A DNA stretch of 64,000 nt from Brucella rhizosphaerae (GTDB lineage Bacteria > Pseudomonadota > Alphaproteobacteria > Rhizobiales > Rhizobiaceae): the NCBI RefSeq assembly GCF_002252475.1, contig NZ_NNRK01000025.1:1-64000 (forward strand). Reading direction: 5' to 3'. Within the stretch, counting starts at the first letter, position 1. Each line of letters opens with the position of its first letter. Both the position numbers and the translations under genes were made by a program. Of this stretch, positions 25,314 through 34,958 are shown piece by piece. Under the pieces are notes generated by a model. That model had not been told where the DNA came from. It saw nothing but the letters and a program-made list of their open reading frames with translations, and did not search any database.

Positions 25314-26828
25314 ATGGAGATGATGTCGCAGCGTTTTGGCCCCATCAATGTGGTCGGTATCGTTGGTGCCGGGATAATGGGTACTGGCATTGCCGAAGCA
25401 ATGGCTGCTGCTGATCTTAAAGTTTATCTGTTCGACCAGCTTCCCGGCAAAGCTGAAGCTGCGAAACAGGAGCTTTCAAAGCGTCTGTATAGCCGGGTTG
25501 AGCGCGGAAAAATCGAAGCGAGCAAAGCTGCTGGCATTCTGGATCTGATTGTCTCTATCGATGCCTTCAACGATTTGGCTTCGACCGATCTGGTCATCGA
25601 AGCCATCGTCGAAGATCTCGCGGTGAAGCGCGAACTGATCGCATCACTGGAAGCACATCTATCGCCGCAGACGATTATTGCAACAAACACATCGTCTTTG
25701 TCCGTCACCGCAATTGCTGGGAAAGCTGAAAATCCACAGCGAATAGCCGGGTTTCATTTTTTTAATCCCGTTCCGCTGATGCGGGTTGTGGAAGTGATCA
25801 AGGGTGCTCTGACAGATGATGCGGTCCTTGAGTGTCTGAAAGAACTGGCGGATCGGATAGGCCATCGACCCGTAATGGCCGCCGATACACCGGGGTTCAT
25901 CGTCAATCATGCGGGCCGCGCCTATGGCACTGAAGCACTTGCGATGATCCGCGAAAATATTGCCGATTTCACGACGATCGACGCTATTCTGCGTGATGCC
26001 GCAGGCTTCCGTATGGGGCCTTTCGAGCTTCTCGACCTGACAGGCCTTGATGTGTCTCATCCGGTCATGGAAGCGATTTACGGTCAGTATTATCAGGAGC
26101 CGCGTTATCGCCCGTCGGTGCTGACGCGCCAACGGCTCGATGCTGGCCTGCTTGGGCGTAAGAGTGGTCGGGGCTTTTATGATTATTCTGACGATTCAAA
26201 GCCTGTTGCGGCGAACAATACACAAGGTAGCCTGCCGAAATCTGTGACAATTATCGGAGATACACCCGAAAAAGCGCTGCATAAAGTTGCCGGGCTGGCG
26301 GGCGTTCAAATCAGTGATGATGCGAGTTCCAGTGCACTCGTTCTGATTGGTTTGATTGGTGATGATCTGACCTCGACAATCGTCCGCGAAGGCCTCGACG
26401 CTGCCAATGTCATTGGGTTTGATCCGCTATTCGGTATCGATAAGCATCGGACGCTGGTCGCTTCGCCGGGAGCGCGTGATGATACACGAGTGCAGGCTGT
26501 GGCTCTTGCGCAATCCGATGGTGTCAAAGCTTCGCTCGTCGAAGACACATGCGGAACGGTTTGCCAGCGCGTGTTGGCGATGATCGTGAATATTGCGGCC
26601 GACATCGTTCATCAGAACATTGCATCAGCAGATGATCTTGATGCTGCGGTGCGGCTGGGGCTCGGTTATCCGTATGGACCACTCGAATGGGGTGACAGGA
26701 TCGGTGCGGATATGATTGTCCGTGTTCTCGATCGCATTCATGAAAGAACCGGTGACCCGCGATATCGCGCCAGCCTATGGTTGCGCCGCAGGGCCGAACT
26801 GAAACTGCCATTGGCAGAATACAATTAG
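25314..26828 (+). CDS. 3-hydroxyacyl-CoA dehydrogenase (PaaH-like)
   Basis: A 504-residue NAD-dependent dehydrogenase. The Rossmann motif GIVGAGIMGTGIAEA is at about residues 15-29. The catalytic histidine is in RIAGFHFFNPVPLMRVVEVI and DTPGFIVNHAGRAYGTEA follows. Two 3HCDH C-terminal domains (about 190-290 and 405-500) give the PaaH-type length, longer than the single-domain 280-residue type. The ATG at 25314 is two bases after the hydratase stop. It oxidises the 3-hydroxyacyl-CoA before thiolysis. Confidence 0.94.
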   Translation: MEMMSQRFGPINVVGIVGAGIMGTGIAEAMAAADLKVYLFDQLPGKAEAAKQELSKRLYSRVERGKIEASKAAGILDLIVSIDAFNDLASTDLVIEAIVEDLAVKRELIASLEAHLSPQTIIATNTSSLSVTAIAGKAENPQRIAGFHFFNPVPLMRVVEVIKGALTDDAVLECLKELADRIGHRPVMAADTPGFIVNHAGRAYGTEALAMIRENIADFTTIDAILRDAAGFRMGPFELLDLTGLDVSHPVMEAIYGQYYQEPRYRPSVLTRQRLDAGLLGRKSGRGFYDYSDDSKPVAANNTQGSLPKSVTIIGDTPEKALHKVAGLAGVQISDDASSSALVLIGLIGDDLTSTIVREGLDAANVIGFDPLFGIDKHRTLVASPGARDDTRVQAVALAQSDGVKASLVEDTCGTVCQRVLAMIVNIAADIVHQNIASADDLDAAVRLGLGYPYGPLEWGDRIGADMIVRVLDRIHERTGDPRYRASLWLRRRAELKLPLAEYN

Positions 26829-26839
26829 GGAACCTTATC

Positions 26840-29017
26840 ATGGCCGAAAAAATTGACCTGAAACCGTCTGCGCCCTGGTATCGGCTCAATGTCACGGAAG
26901 ATGACTGGCGCGCTGCAAAAGCCGGTGATCTGCTGAAATGGTATAGCCAGATGAAGCTCATCCGGCGCTTTGAAGAAAAAATACTCGACTTTGAAAAAGC
27001 TGGACTTGTTCACGGGCCAGCTCATGCCAGTATCGGTCAGGAAGCCGCTGCAGTTGGCGCCATGTCGATGCTTGGCTCAGACGATCAGATCAATGGCACC
27101 CATCGTGCGCATCATCAGGTCCTCACAAAGCTGATCAACGCACAGACGCCATCAGATTTCGATATTCTTCAATCTGATTTTACCGACGACATGAATGATG
27201 CCGTCTATCGCCTGATGGCTGAGATCATGGGGCTTAATCCCGGATATTGCGGTGGGCGTGGCGGGTCCATGCATATGCGTGATGCAGCCTCGGGTATTGC
27301 AGGAACGAGCGCTATTGTTGGCGGCAATATTCCGCATGCCGCCGGTTATGCGCTTGCTGACAAGCTTCTTGGCAGAAAAGGCATATCGGTCGCTTTCTTC
27401 GGCGATGGTGCTTCGCTGCAAGGTGCCACTTATGAAGCGATGAATATCGCAGCACTTTACCGGTTGCCGGTCATTTTCTACGTCGAGAATAATCTCTACG
27501 CCGTGTCCACCCACATTCAGGATGCCACCCGCGAAACACGTATCGCATCGCGCGGTCCGATGCTCGGTTTTGCAGGCATTGAGTGCGACGGGATGGATGT
27601 TGTCGCCGTTCATCAGGCCATGCGCGATGCCTGCCGCATCATCGAAGAAGACGGCGGCCCTGTCGTCATCGAAGCGCAATGCTATCGTTATCTTCATCAG
27701 AGCGGCAGCAAGGCTGGCAGCGATTTCGGCTATCGCACGGGTGACGAAGAGGAAGAGTGGAAGCGTCGCGATCCGATTGCGCAGGCAGAGCGATGGTTAA
27801 AGGAACTCGGTATTGCAGGCGATGCCGAACTTGCCCAGATCGATGAAAAAGTCAGCGCTGCGGTGCAGGTTGCTGGCGGACGCCTGACAGAAGCTGCACC
27901 CGGCAGCAATGTGTTGCGTATCCCAGAGGCTTTATGGCCATCGCCGGAGAGCGTCGATGAAGGCATCCTTGGAGATGGCAAAGAATTTTCGGACGCCCGT
28001 TTTCGTGAAATAGAAGACTACTCCCCAGACGAGCTGGAAAAGGTACGTTTTGCGGCTGCCGCGTCTGATGCCCTTGGCCGGGCGATGGAGAAAGATCCCA
28101 CAATTATCGTCATGGGCGAGGATGTTCATCGCTTTGCCGGTGGTGTGAGCGGTTTCACCAAGAACGCACTTGAACAGTTTCCCGGTAGAGTTCTGGCGAT
28201 GCCGATTGCTGAAAATGGCTTTACGGGTGTCGCGTTGGGGGCAGCATTGCGCGGGCTGCGGCCTGTCGTAGAAATCATGTTTGGTGACTTCTGCTTCGTT
28301 GCAGCCGACCAGATCGCAAACGGCATCTCAAAAGTCCGGCACATGTTCGGTGATGGCTTTCCGGTGCCGATTGTCCTGCGCGTTCGTGTGTCGCCACACA
28401 CCGGCTACGGTTCGCAGCATTCGGGCGATCCATCGGCTTTGTTTGCCATGTTCCCGGGTTGGCGCGTCGTGTCACCAACCAATTCCTTTGACTATGTCGG
28501 GCTGATGAACAGCGCACTAAAGTCTAACGATCCTGTGGCCATCATCGAACATGTCGAGTTTTACCAGCGCGAGAGCCTCCTACCCAAGGATGATCGCGAT
28601 TATTGCATTCCCCTTGGAAAGGCGCGGATCGTCAGATCAGGTTCGGCATGTACCGTGCTTGCCACTTCGGTAATGGTGCAGGCCTCGGTTAAAGCTGCAG
28701 ATGAATCCGGTATTGATGCCGAGATTATCGACATGCGCAGCCTCGATATGACCGGCATCGACTGGGAGCTTATTGGCCAATCTATTGCGAAAACCAATCG
28801 CGTGGTGATTACCGAGCAGGTGGCGAGCGGGTTGTCTTTGGGACGGCATTGGGCCGCAGAAATCCAGCGGCGCTTCTTCAACGATCTTGATCACGAAATT
28901 CTTCATGTGACGGGCAGTCTGTCGTCGCCTGTGGTTTCACTGGTCTTGAATAAGGCGGCTCTCGGGTCGGCGGAAAAGGTTCGGGCGGCGCTGGAGCAGA
29001 TCACGCGTACCGCCTGA
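26840..29017 (+). CDS. Fused 2-oxoacid dehydrogenase E1 (alpha and beta in one chain)
   Basis: A 725-residue thiamine-diphosphate enzyme. The alpha part (about residues 1-380) carries the TPP motif FFGDGASLQGATYEAMN ... VIFYVENN near 185-217. The beta part (about 395-720) carries IIVMGEDVHRFAGGVSGFTK and MPIAENGFTGVALGAAL. In acetoin, branched-chain and pyruvate dehydrogenases these are usually separate genes, though natural fusions occur. It oxidatively decarboxylates or cleaves a 2-oxo compound and passes the acyl group to the E2 lipoyl arm; an E2 is encoded convergently at 30738-32042. No E3 gene is in the window, so a shared lipoamide dehydrogenase is probable. Confidence 0.92.
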   Translation: MAEKIDLKPSAPWYRLNVTEDDWRAAKAGDLLKWYSQMKLIRRFEEKILDFEKAGLVHGPAHASIGQEAAAVGAMSMLGSDDQINGTHRAHHQVLTKLINAQTPSDFDILQSDFTDDMNDAVYRLMAEIMGLNPGYCGGRGGSMHMRDAASGIAGTSAIVGGNIPHAAGYALADKLLGRKGISVAFFGDGASLQGATYEAMNIAALYRLPVIFYVENNLYAVSTHIQDATRETRIASRGPMLGFAGIECDGMDVVAVHQAMRDACRIIEEDGGPVVIEAQCYRYLHQSGSKAGSDFGYRTGDEEEEWKRRDPIAQAERWLKELGIAGDAELAQIDEKVSAAVQVAGGRLTEAAPGSNVLRIPEALWPSPESVDEGILGDGKEFSDARFREIEDYSPDELEKVRFAAAASDALGRAMEKDPTIIVMGEDVHRFAGGVSGFTKNALEQFPGRVLAMPIAENGFTGVALGAALRGLRPVVEIMFGDFCFVAADQIANGISKVRHMFGDGFPVPIVLRVRVSPHTGYGSQHSGDPSALFAMFPGWRVVSPTNSFDYVGLMNSALKSNDPVAIIEHVEFYQRESLLPKDDRDYCIPLGKARIVRSGSACTVLATSVMVQASVKAADESGIDAEIIDMRSLDMTGIDWELIGQSIAKTNRVVITEQVASGLSLGRHWAAEIQRRFFNDLDHEILHVTGSLSSPVVSLVLNKAALGSAEKVRAALEQITRTA

Positions 29018-29053
29018 TGGATTGATCATAAAAAGAGAAAAATGAGGAACAAA

Positions 29054-30670
29054 ATGAAAAATGGGAAAACGGGACTTAATCGCCTTCTAACTGTGAATTT
29101 CAAAAGCCTGATGATGGCAGCAACGCTATTGACTGCTGTACCGGCGGCCTATGCGCAAAATGCGGATTCATTGGTGATCGCGCGTAATATGGACATTAAC
29201 TCGCTCGATCCGCACAGGACCTTCTGCGACACATGCCAGATTTACGATTCGGCAGTCTATGAAGGTCTGTTGTCGCTGGACAAGGACAATAAGGTTATTC
29301 CTGTTCTTGCCGAAAGCTATGCAGCAAATGGTGATCAGACCGAGTTTACCTTCAAGATCAATGCGAAGGCCGTATTTTCTGATGGTTCGAAAGTTGAAGC
29401 CAAGGACGTCAAATGGTCGTGGGAACGCCTGAAGAATGTTAAGGGCAGCCCGTCGTTTCTCGCCGATACAATCGACTCCATAGAAACGCCTGATGAAGCA
29501 ACGGTTGTTGTAAAGACGAAGGCACCCAACTCGGAATTCTTCAATGTGGTGGCTTCGCCGTATTTCGGTATCGTAAACAGCAAGGTTGCGACCGCAGAAG
29601 CGAAGGCTGTCAACGGTGCGGATGCTGCCGAAAAGGATAATGCTGAGGCCTGGTTCCTGGCCAATTCGGCCGGTAGTGGGCCATTCGTTCTGGCTGCGTA
29701 TGAACCCAATTCCGAACTTCGTCTGAAGCGAAACGAGAAGTATTGGCGCGAAGCTCCGAAGGTTGCGGAGGTCGTGATACGTCAGGTGAAGGATGCGGTT
29801 GCACAGGCGCAGATGCTTGAAAATGGCTCTGCTGATATCGCAATGCAGATCGATCCCGAAACTGCCAAGACGATCCGCAATCCAGATGTGAAGATCGACT
29901 CCATTCACTCCTATAACTTTATTTACATCGCGCTCTCACCGGGTGCGAAGTCGAATGAAGTGCCGCTGACACCTGAAGTGCGCGAGGCAATTTCCACGGC
30001 GATTGATCGGGAAACATTGCTCGATTTCATGTTGGGTGACAAAGGCCAGTTGATTGGCGCAGCAATTCCGATCGGCTTTCCGGGTGGCGCGGACCACAAA
30101 ATCCCTGAATACAATCCAGACAAGGCCAAGGAACTGCTTGCGAAGGCAGGACATCCTGATGGCTTCAAGCTTGAAGCAACCTATCCGAACCTCAATGTTT
30201 ATGGTGTGGATTTCACGCAGATGATGCAGAAAATCCAGCAGGATCTGTCGAAGGTTAATATCAAGGTTGAATTGCAGCCGGTTTCTTTCGCCACCTGGCG
30301 TGAAAAGGTGAATGGAGACGGTACACCACTGACAGTGGTTTACTATGCACCTGATTTCTACGGCACATCGCAATATGTCGATGCTTTCGGTCTGGCTAAA
30401 GGCAGTCTGTGGGCCAAGCGCGCTGGTGAGGCACGCGATCCGTCATTCGTAATTGGCGACATCCAGCAGGTCATGGCCGATGCTCTTAAAGCGCCTGCCG
30501 ATGAGGCGGGTAAGGTCTGGTTTAAGGCTGGTGAGAAAATGGCCGCTGCCAATGTCATCATTCCGATGCTGAGCCCGGATGTCATTCTGGCTTACAACAG
30601 CAAAGTGAACGGTGTTCGCTATTCTGCCTGCTGCAACTTGCCATTGGCTGAAATTTCACTCGCCAAGTAA
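29054..30670 (+). CDS. Peptide-type ABC transporter periplasmic binding protein (DppA/SBP_bac_5)
   Basis: A 538-residue periplasmic protein of the DppA/OppA class. A signal peptide (MMAATLLTAVPAAYAQ, cleavage near residue 35) precedes the family start SLVIARNMDINSLDPHRT. The C-terminal portion includes ILAYNSKVNGVRYSACCNLP with a cysteine pair. The ATG at 29054 follows GAGGAACAAA; an upstream ATG at 29042 is also possible. It lies 36 bases beyond the E1 gene and feeds the DppBCDF-type transporter at 33078-37015. Related proteins bind dipeptides, opines and small acids. Confidence 0.92.
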   Translation: MKNGKTGLNRLLTVNFKSLMMAATLLTAVPAAYAQNADSLVIARNMDINSLDPHRTFCDTCQIYDSAVYEGLLSLDKDNKVIPVLAESYAANGDQTEFTFKINAKAVFSDGSKVEAKDVKWSWERLKNVKGSPSFLADTIDSIETPDEATVVVKTKAPNSEFFNVVASPYFGIVNSKVATAEAKAVNGADAAEKDNAEAWFLANSAGSGPFVLAAYEPNSELRLKRNEKYWREAPKVAEVVIRQVKDAVAQAQMLENGSADIAMQIDPETAKTIRNPDVKIDSIHSYNFIYIALSPGAKSNEVPLTPEVREAISTAIDRETLLDFMLGDKGQLIGAAIPIGFPGGADHKIPEYNPDKAKELLAKAGHPDGFKLEATYPNLNVYGVDFTQMMQKIQQDLSKVNIKVELQPVSFATWREKVNGDGTPLTVVYYAPDFYGTSQYVDAFGLAKGSLWAKRAGEARDPSFVIGDIQQVMADALKAPADEAGKVWFKAGEKMAAANVIIPMLSPDVILAYNSKVNGVRYSACCNLPLAEISLAK

Positions 30671-30690
30671 GCTGATTACCTGAAACAGAA

Positions 30691-30719
30691 AAGGCCGGAG
30701 AACATTCTCCGGCCTTTTT
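30691..30719. terminator. Bidirectional rho-independent terminator
   Basis: A 12-bp perfect stem (AAGGCCGGAGAA / TTCTCCGGCCTT) with a three-base loop and TTTTT after it on the plus strand. It ends the binding-protein operon and faces the convergent E2 gene. Confidence 0.93.
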
Positions 30720-30737
30720 CATTTTATGCCGATTTTA

Positions 30738-32042
30738 TCAGCGAACCGAACTTGCAAGTTCGCTGAGGATGCGCAGCGACAGGCTGCGTTTTTCAAGATG
30801 AGGCATGTGCCCACACGCTTCAAATGCATGGAGAGCGACATTATCGGGTAGATTGCGGCTATGTTTGAAAGGCAGGATGCGATCCTGTTTTCCGAAGATC
30901 ACGCGGACTGGTATCTCCAGCGAGGCAAGATCGTCTGTGATCGAAATTGTCTGCGTTCCATCGGCAAAAAAGCGCTTTGCAAAGGCTGCCATAGCGTCGC
31001 TCAGGTGCTGATTCTGTCGCTGTTGCACGACAGCAGAAATGAACGTTTCTGAGATAACGTCTTTTGCATGAACCAGCTCATGCAGCCATGGGGTGACGCT
31101 CTCTCTCGATTTGGCGTGCACGAAGTTCTCGACAAATCCCACGTTAATTTCAGGACCAAGACCTCCGGGTGCAAACAGCCCCAGAGCGCGTATGTCGATA
31201 TTGCCCCGGGTTGCCAGCCTTGCGCTGACGGCTGCGCCAAAGGAGTGTCCCACCATAATGGTTTCCGCGAGATTGAGCTGCCTGATGGTGGCTTCCACGA
31301 GGGCGGCTACTGCATCAAGGTCTGCAACCGCATCCAGTGGGGATGCTCCATGTGAGGGCAGATCGATGGCGAGCAAAGGTTGCTGCCATTGGCTTCCGGC
31401 GAAAAGTCCGCGCCAGTTGTTATGATCGGACGCGAAGCCGTGCAGAAGAACCAGCGGTATGCCTTCGCCCTTGCGCAACCAGACGGCGTTCAGGACTGTC
31501 TCGCCCGGAGAAAGGCTCTGTTTGCCGCTATTTTGCCGTGGCAGAACATTGCCAGTCTCCATCGCAGCAATGATATCTTTCTTTTGTATGCGCCCGCTCG
31601 GACCACTGCCATTGATCTGTGAAAGATCAATTCCGGCATCACCAGCGAGGCGTTTTGCAAGTGGTGTTGCAACGGCTCTGCCGGTCTGTGTGGTGTTTGA
31701 ACGGATATCCGGTGCCGACAGCGCTGAAACTTCATTTGTTTGAGCGATTTGTTTGGCAGTGGTTTCCGAGGCGGGTTTTGGTGAGGCGACGGACATAGCT
31801 TCGCCTTGTAAGAACAAGCTGGCAACACTCTGGCCAACGTCTATCTCATCGGAGGTCGACATCATGAGAATCTTCAGCGTTCCGTCGTGTGGGGCATCGA
31901 CTTCCACGACCGTTTTATCGTTGTCGATTTCAAACAGCAGCTGCCCTTGTCGGACAGCGTCACCGTCCTTTACATGCCAGCGTGAGATTGTGCCGGAATT
32001 GGTTTCCAGACTGACTTTTGGATATAGAATATCGGTGGCCAT
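30738..32042 (-). CDS. Acetoin-dehydrogenase-type E2 with C-terminal alpha/beta-hydrolase domain (AcoC-like)
   Basis: A 434-residue protein in three parts. The lipoyl domain (about 1-80) has the lipoylated lysine in FEIDNDKTVVEVDAP. The peripheral subunit-binding domain is at about 120-160 (ATPLAKRLAGDAGIDLSQI). Instead of the usual acyltransferase domain there is an alpha/beta hydrolase (about 190-430) with LLHGFASDHNNW, the nucleophile in MVGHSFGAAV, FGKQDRILPF and the histidine in ACGHMPHLE. This layout matches AcoC of acetoin dehydrogenases. It partners the fused E1 and shares an operon with the IclR gene. Confidence 0.9.
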   Translation of the reverse strand: MATDILYPKVSLETNSGTISRWHVKDGDAVRQGQLLFEIDNDKTVVEVDAPHDGTLKILMMSTSDEIDVGQSVASLFLQGEAMSVASPKPASETTAKQIAQTNEVSALSAPDIRSNTTQTGRAVATPLAKRLAGDAGIDLSQINGSGPSGRIQKKDIIAAMETGNVLPRQNSGKQSLSPGETVLNAVWLRKGEGIPLVLLHGFASDHNNWRGLFAGSQWQQPLLAIDLPSHGASPLDAVADLDAVAALVEATIRQLNLAETIMVGHSFGAAVSARLATRGNIDIRALGLFAPGGLGPEINVGFVENFVHAKSRESVTPWLHELVHAKDVISETFISAVVQQRQNQHLSDAMAAFAKRFFADGTQTISITDDLASLEIPVRVIFGKQDRILPFKHSRNLPDNVALHAFEACGHMPHLEKRSLSLRILSELASSVR

Positions 32043-32084
32043 GATATTTCCTGCAACAATCTGCTACGTCGCCGCTGGCGATGT

Positions 32085-32918
32085 TTAGGGTAAGGAAGTG
32101 TGTGAAAGCGCGTTTGTCTTGCCGATCAGCCGGTCTTGCAGCTCAAGGGTCAGCTGTTTGAGCGCTGGTCCGATTTCGGCATAGCAAACATCGCGTGGTG
32201 CAATGTCGGTTATGCCGCCGCAGGTGATCGCAACGAGCTGGGTGCCATCTGTCGGTCGAAACGGAATTCCAACAGCATTGATATAGCTGTACCAGTCGCC
32301 GCATGAGGCGACGAAGCCATCCTTTGCAAAGTCCTCAAGCGCTTGATTTGTCAGGCGGTGGATTTTCTCAGCATGTTCTGGTTCAGCAGCGATCATTTGC
32401 TCGAGAAGAATGTCGCGTTGCCCTTCTTCCATGCCGACATAATAGGAAAGCCCCATGGCCGTACGCCAGATCGGCAATCTTGAGCCTACATTCAGGCGCA
32501 GCGAGACTGGGTTTTCGGAACGGGCATTGGCGATATAGACCATTTCGCGCTGCTCACGCAGGCCCATGGCAACAGCAACCCCCGTTTTTTCCGCAAGCCT
32601 TCGCATCAGTGGCATGGCCATATAGACAACAGCGTTCGAGCTCAGTCCCGAATAACCAAGCGAAATTGTTGCAGGGCCGATGCTGTAGCGTCCCAGATTA
32701 TCGTCATAATTGAGGTAGCCGAGATTGACGAGTGTCAGCGTCAAACGCGAAATAGTAGCCTTCGGCAGTCCTGTACGGTCAATAAGCTCCTGATTTCCAA
32801 GAGAAATATCATTGGGGGTGAAGCTGCGCAAAATCTCCAGCCCTCGAACGAGGGCACTGGAAACCTGAGCGCTGTCTTTATCGAGGTCCACTGAACTGTG
32901 CTTCGCTCTTTTCTTCAC
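32085..32918 (-). CDS. IclR-family transcriptional regulator
   Basis: A 277-residue regulator with an N-terminal winged HTH (about 22-85; LGNQELIDRTGLPKATISRL) and a C-terminal IclR ligand domain (about 95-265). The GTG start is supported by GGAGACAAC. It heads a minus-strand operon with the E2 gene and diverges from the DppB-type permease; the gap carries a perfect 21-bp palindrome (32972-32992). That palindrome type is typical for IclR/KdgR members, and similar sites lie upstream of other module C and E genes. Confidence 0.94.
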   Translation of the reverse strand: MKKRAKHSSVDLDKDSAQVSSALVRGLEILRSFTPNDISLGNQELIDRTGLPKATISRLTLTLVNLGYLNYDDNLGRYSIGPATISLGYSGLSSNAVVYMAMPLMRRLAEKTGVAVAMGLREQREMVYIANARSENPVSLRLNVGSRLPIWRTAMGLSYYVGMEEGQRDILLEQMIAAEPEHAEKIHRLTNQALEDFAKDGFVASCGDWYSYINAVGIPFRPTDGTQLVAITCGGITDIAPRDVCYAEIGPALKQLTLELQDRLIGKTNALSHTSLP

Positions 32919-32971
32919 GTTGTCTCCTGGACGATGTTGTCGATTTCAGTTTGCAGGATTGCCGTTCCAGA

Positions 32972-32992
32972 AAATGAAATTTAATTTCATTT
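32972..32992. promoter_or_regulatory. Candidate IclR-family operator, copy 3 (perfect palindrome)
   Basis: Nine-base arms AAATGAAAT and ATTTCATTT around TTA, in the gap between the divergent IclR and DppB-type genes. Arms agree with the KdgR box described in enterobacteria. It lies 54 bases upstream of the IclR start, so autoregulation is likely if the assignment holds. Confidence 0.65.
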
Positions 32993-33077
32993 ATATTGAC
33001 GGCGTCAAATTTGCTTGTCAATACTATGCGCAAGGACGCACAAAAACTGCGCCAGATTTCCAGAATGGGAACCGTGC

Positions 33078-34091
33078 ATGTCAAATTATCTCTTTAAGCG
33101 CCTAATTGCGATGCCATTTCTAATTCTGGGCATCGTCACTATGGCGTTTGCGCTCACCACGATAACCAAAGGCGATCCGCTTACATCGATTGTGGCGGAG
33201 CAGCAGATGAATAATCCAGAGGTTGTGGCCGCTGCGAAAGCGAAGTGGGGGCTCGATCGGAGCCTTCCCGAGCGCTACGTCATCTATCTGAAAAACCTTG
33301 TGACCGGGGATATGGGAACGTCTTTCGTGACGAAGCGCCCTGTCAGTACGGATCTCATGGCGCGTTTACCCGCCACGATGGAACTGGTTTTGTCAGCAAT
33401 GGCTATAGGCTCTGTCGTCGGCATCCTGTTGGGGATTCTGGCGGCATATTATCGCGACAGCGCTGTTGATCATGTGGCGCGTCTCTTTGCACTATTGGGT
33501 TCGTCGCTACCTGTTTTCTGGTTGGGTCTCGCTGTTCTGTTTATCTTTTCAGTGAAGTTTGAGCTGCTACCCGGACCAGGTCGGCTTGATCCCCGTATGG
33601 CACCACCTGTCGCTCTGACCGGTTTCATGACCATCGATAGTCTGCTTGCAGGAAATTTTGCAGCATTCAAAAATGCAGTCGCTCATCTCATTCTTCCAGC
33701 AACTGTGCTGGGCTGGACGGTTGCTGGCACGATCTCACGTCTGGTACGCGCCAATATGCTTGATGTGATCGGGCGGGAATTCATTCTGACTGCACGCGCG
33801 AAGGGCGCTGGTGAATTCCGGGTCGTGTTCCGCCATGCTCTTCGCAACATTCTTGTGCCGGTTCTTACGGTCATCAGCTACTCGTTTGCTTATCTGATTA
33901 CGGGTGCTGTGCTGACCGAAACAATCTTTGCCTGGCCGGGAATGGGGTCCTATGCGGTTGAAGCAGCCCGGTCGCTCGACTTCCCGGCAATCATCGGTGT
34001 GACCATCGTTGGCGGCGTTATGTTCCTTGTGACGAACCTTCTGACCGACGTCGCCTATGTTCTCGCAAATCCACGCGTTCGACTGGGATAG
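33078..34091 (+). CDS. Peptide-type ABC transporter permease (DppB-like)
   Basis: A 337-residue permease with six predicted transmembrane segments. The family end block is LTETIFAWPGMGSYAVEAARSLDFP and the coupling region is FILTARAKGAGEFRVVFRHA. The ATG at 33078 follows GGGAACC; an earlier in-frame ATG at 33015 lies within the divergent operator region. It heads the DppBCDF-like operon, whose periplasmic partner is at 29054-30670. Confidence 0.94.
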   Translation: MSNYLFKRLIAMPFLILGIVTMAFALTTITKGDPLTSIVAEQQMNNPEVVAAAKAKWGLDRSLPERYVIYLKNLVTGDMGTSFVTKRPVSTDLMARLPATMELVLSAMAIGSVVGILLGILAAYYRDSAVDHVARLFALLGSSLPVFWLGLAVLFIFSVKFELLPGPGRLDPRMAPPVALTGFMTIDSLLAGNFAAFKNAVAHLILPATVLGWTVAGTISRLVRANMLDVIGREFILTARAKGAGEFRVVFRHALRNILVPVLTVISYSFAYLITGAVLTETIFAWPGMGSYAVEAARSLDFPAIIGVTIVGGVMFLVTNLLTDVAYVLANPRVRLG

Positions 34092-34100
34092 GGGGAACAA

Positions 34101-34946
34101 ATGGTTGCAACTGTAAACGCCGCACCGCGCCACTTCAGAATACCGCGCTGGCTTACCTTGCCGGTCGCCATCGGGATCGTGGTTGTTGGCTTCTGGATTC
34201 TCGCGACATTTTTTGCGCCTTACATGACGCCGTATGATCCGCTGGATATGGTAGGACGTCGTCTGCAAGCGCCGAGCTGGTCACACTGGTTTGGTACAGA
34301 TGCTCTTGGGCGCGATGTGCTGACGCGAACGCTTTATGGAGCAAAGCACTCACTGCCAATCGCTCTTGTGGTGGTGGCGAGTGCCGTCATTATCGGCGCA
34401 TTTGCGGGTGCGATCTCCGGTTATAAGGGGGGGGTGATCGGCTCTGCAATCATGCGGTTGGTCGATATCACACTATCTTTTCCACCGATGCTGTTGGCCA
34501 TGGCAGTTGCCGCTTCGCTCGGACCCGGTCTCGAAAACGCTGCCATTGCAATGGTTATTGTTTGGTGGCCTGTTTATGCACGGCTGATGCGCGCTCAGGT
34601 GCTGGAAGTGCGTGAACGTGAGCATGTGGAAGCGGCTATTGCATCGGGCGCAAGCAGCACGCGTGTTCTCATGAAGCATATTCTGCCGCTTTGCTGGACC
34701 CCCATATTGATCAGCGCCACGATGGATCTTGGCCAGGTCATTCTGCTCGCAGCCTCACTCAGCTTTATCGGGCTGGGTGCAACGCCACCGACGCCGGAAT
34801 GGGGCTCGATGATCGCGGAAGGTGCCGTCTATTTCTACAATTGGTGGATCGCCATGGGTCCGGGAATTGCCATCCTGACAATCGTTCTGGGGTTCAATTT
34901 CATCGGCGATGGTCTTCGTGACTATTTCGACCCGCGTTCGAAGTGA
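34101..34946 (+). CDS. Peptide-type ABC transporter permease (DppC-like)
   Basis: A 281-residue permease with an N-terminal OppC domain (HWFGTDALGRDVLTRTLYGA) and coupling region EREHVEAAIASGASSTRVLM. GGGGGAACAA precedes the ATG, nine bases after the DppB-like stop. It pairs with the DppB-like protein to form the channel. Confidence 0.95.
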   Translation: MVATVNAAPRHFRIPRWLTLPVAIGIVVVGFWILATFFAPYMTPYDPLDMVGRRLQAPSWSHWFGTDALGRDVLTRTLYGAKHSLPIALVVVASAVIIGAFAGAISGYKGGVIGSAIMRLVDITLSFPPMLLAMAVAASLGPGLENAAIAMVIVWWPVYARLMRAQVLEVREREHVEAAIASGASSTRVLMKHILPLCWTPILISATMDLGQVILLAASLSFIGLGATPPTPEWGSMIAEGAVYFYNWWIAMGPGIAILTIVLGFNFIGDGLRDYFDPRSK

Positions 34947-34958
34947 TTGGAGAGCAAA

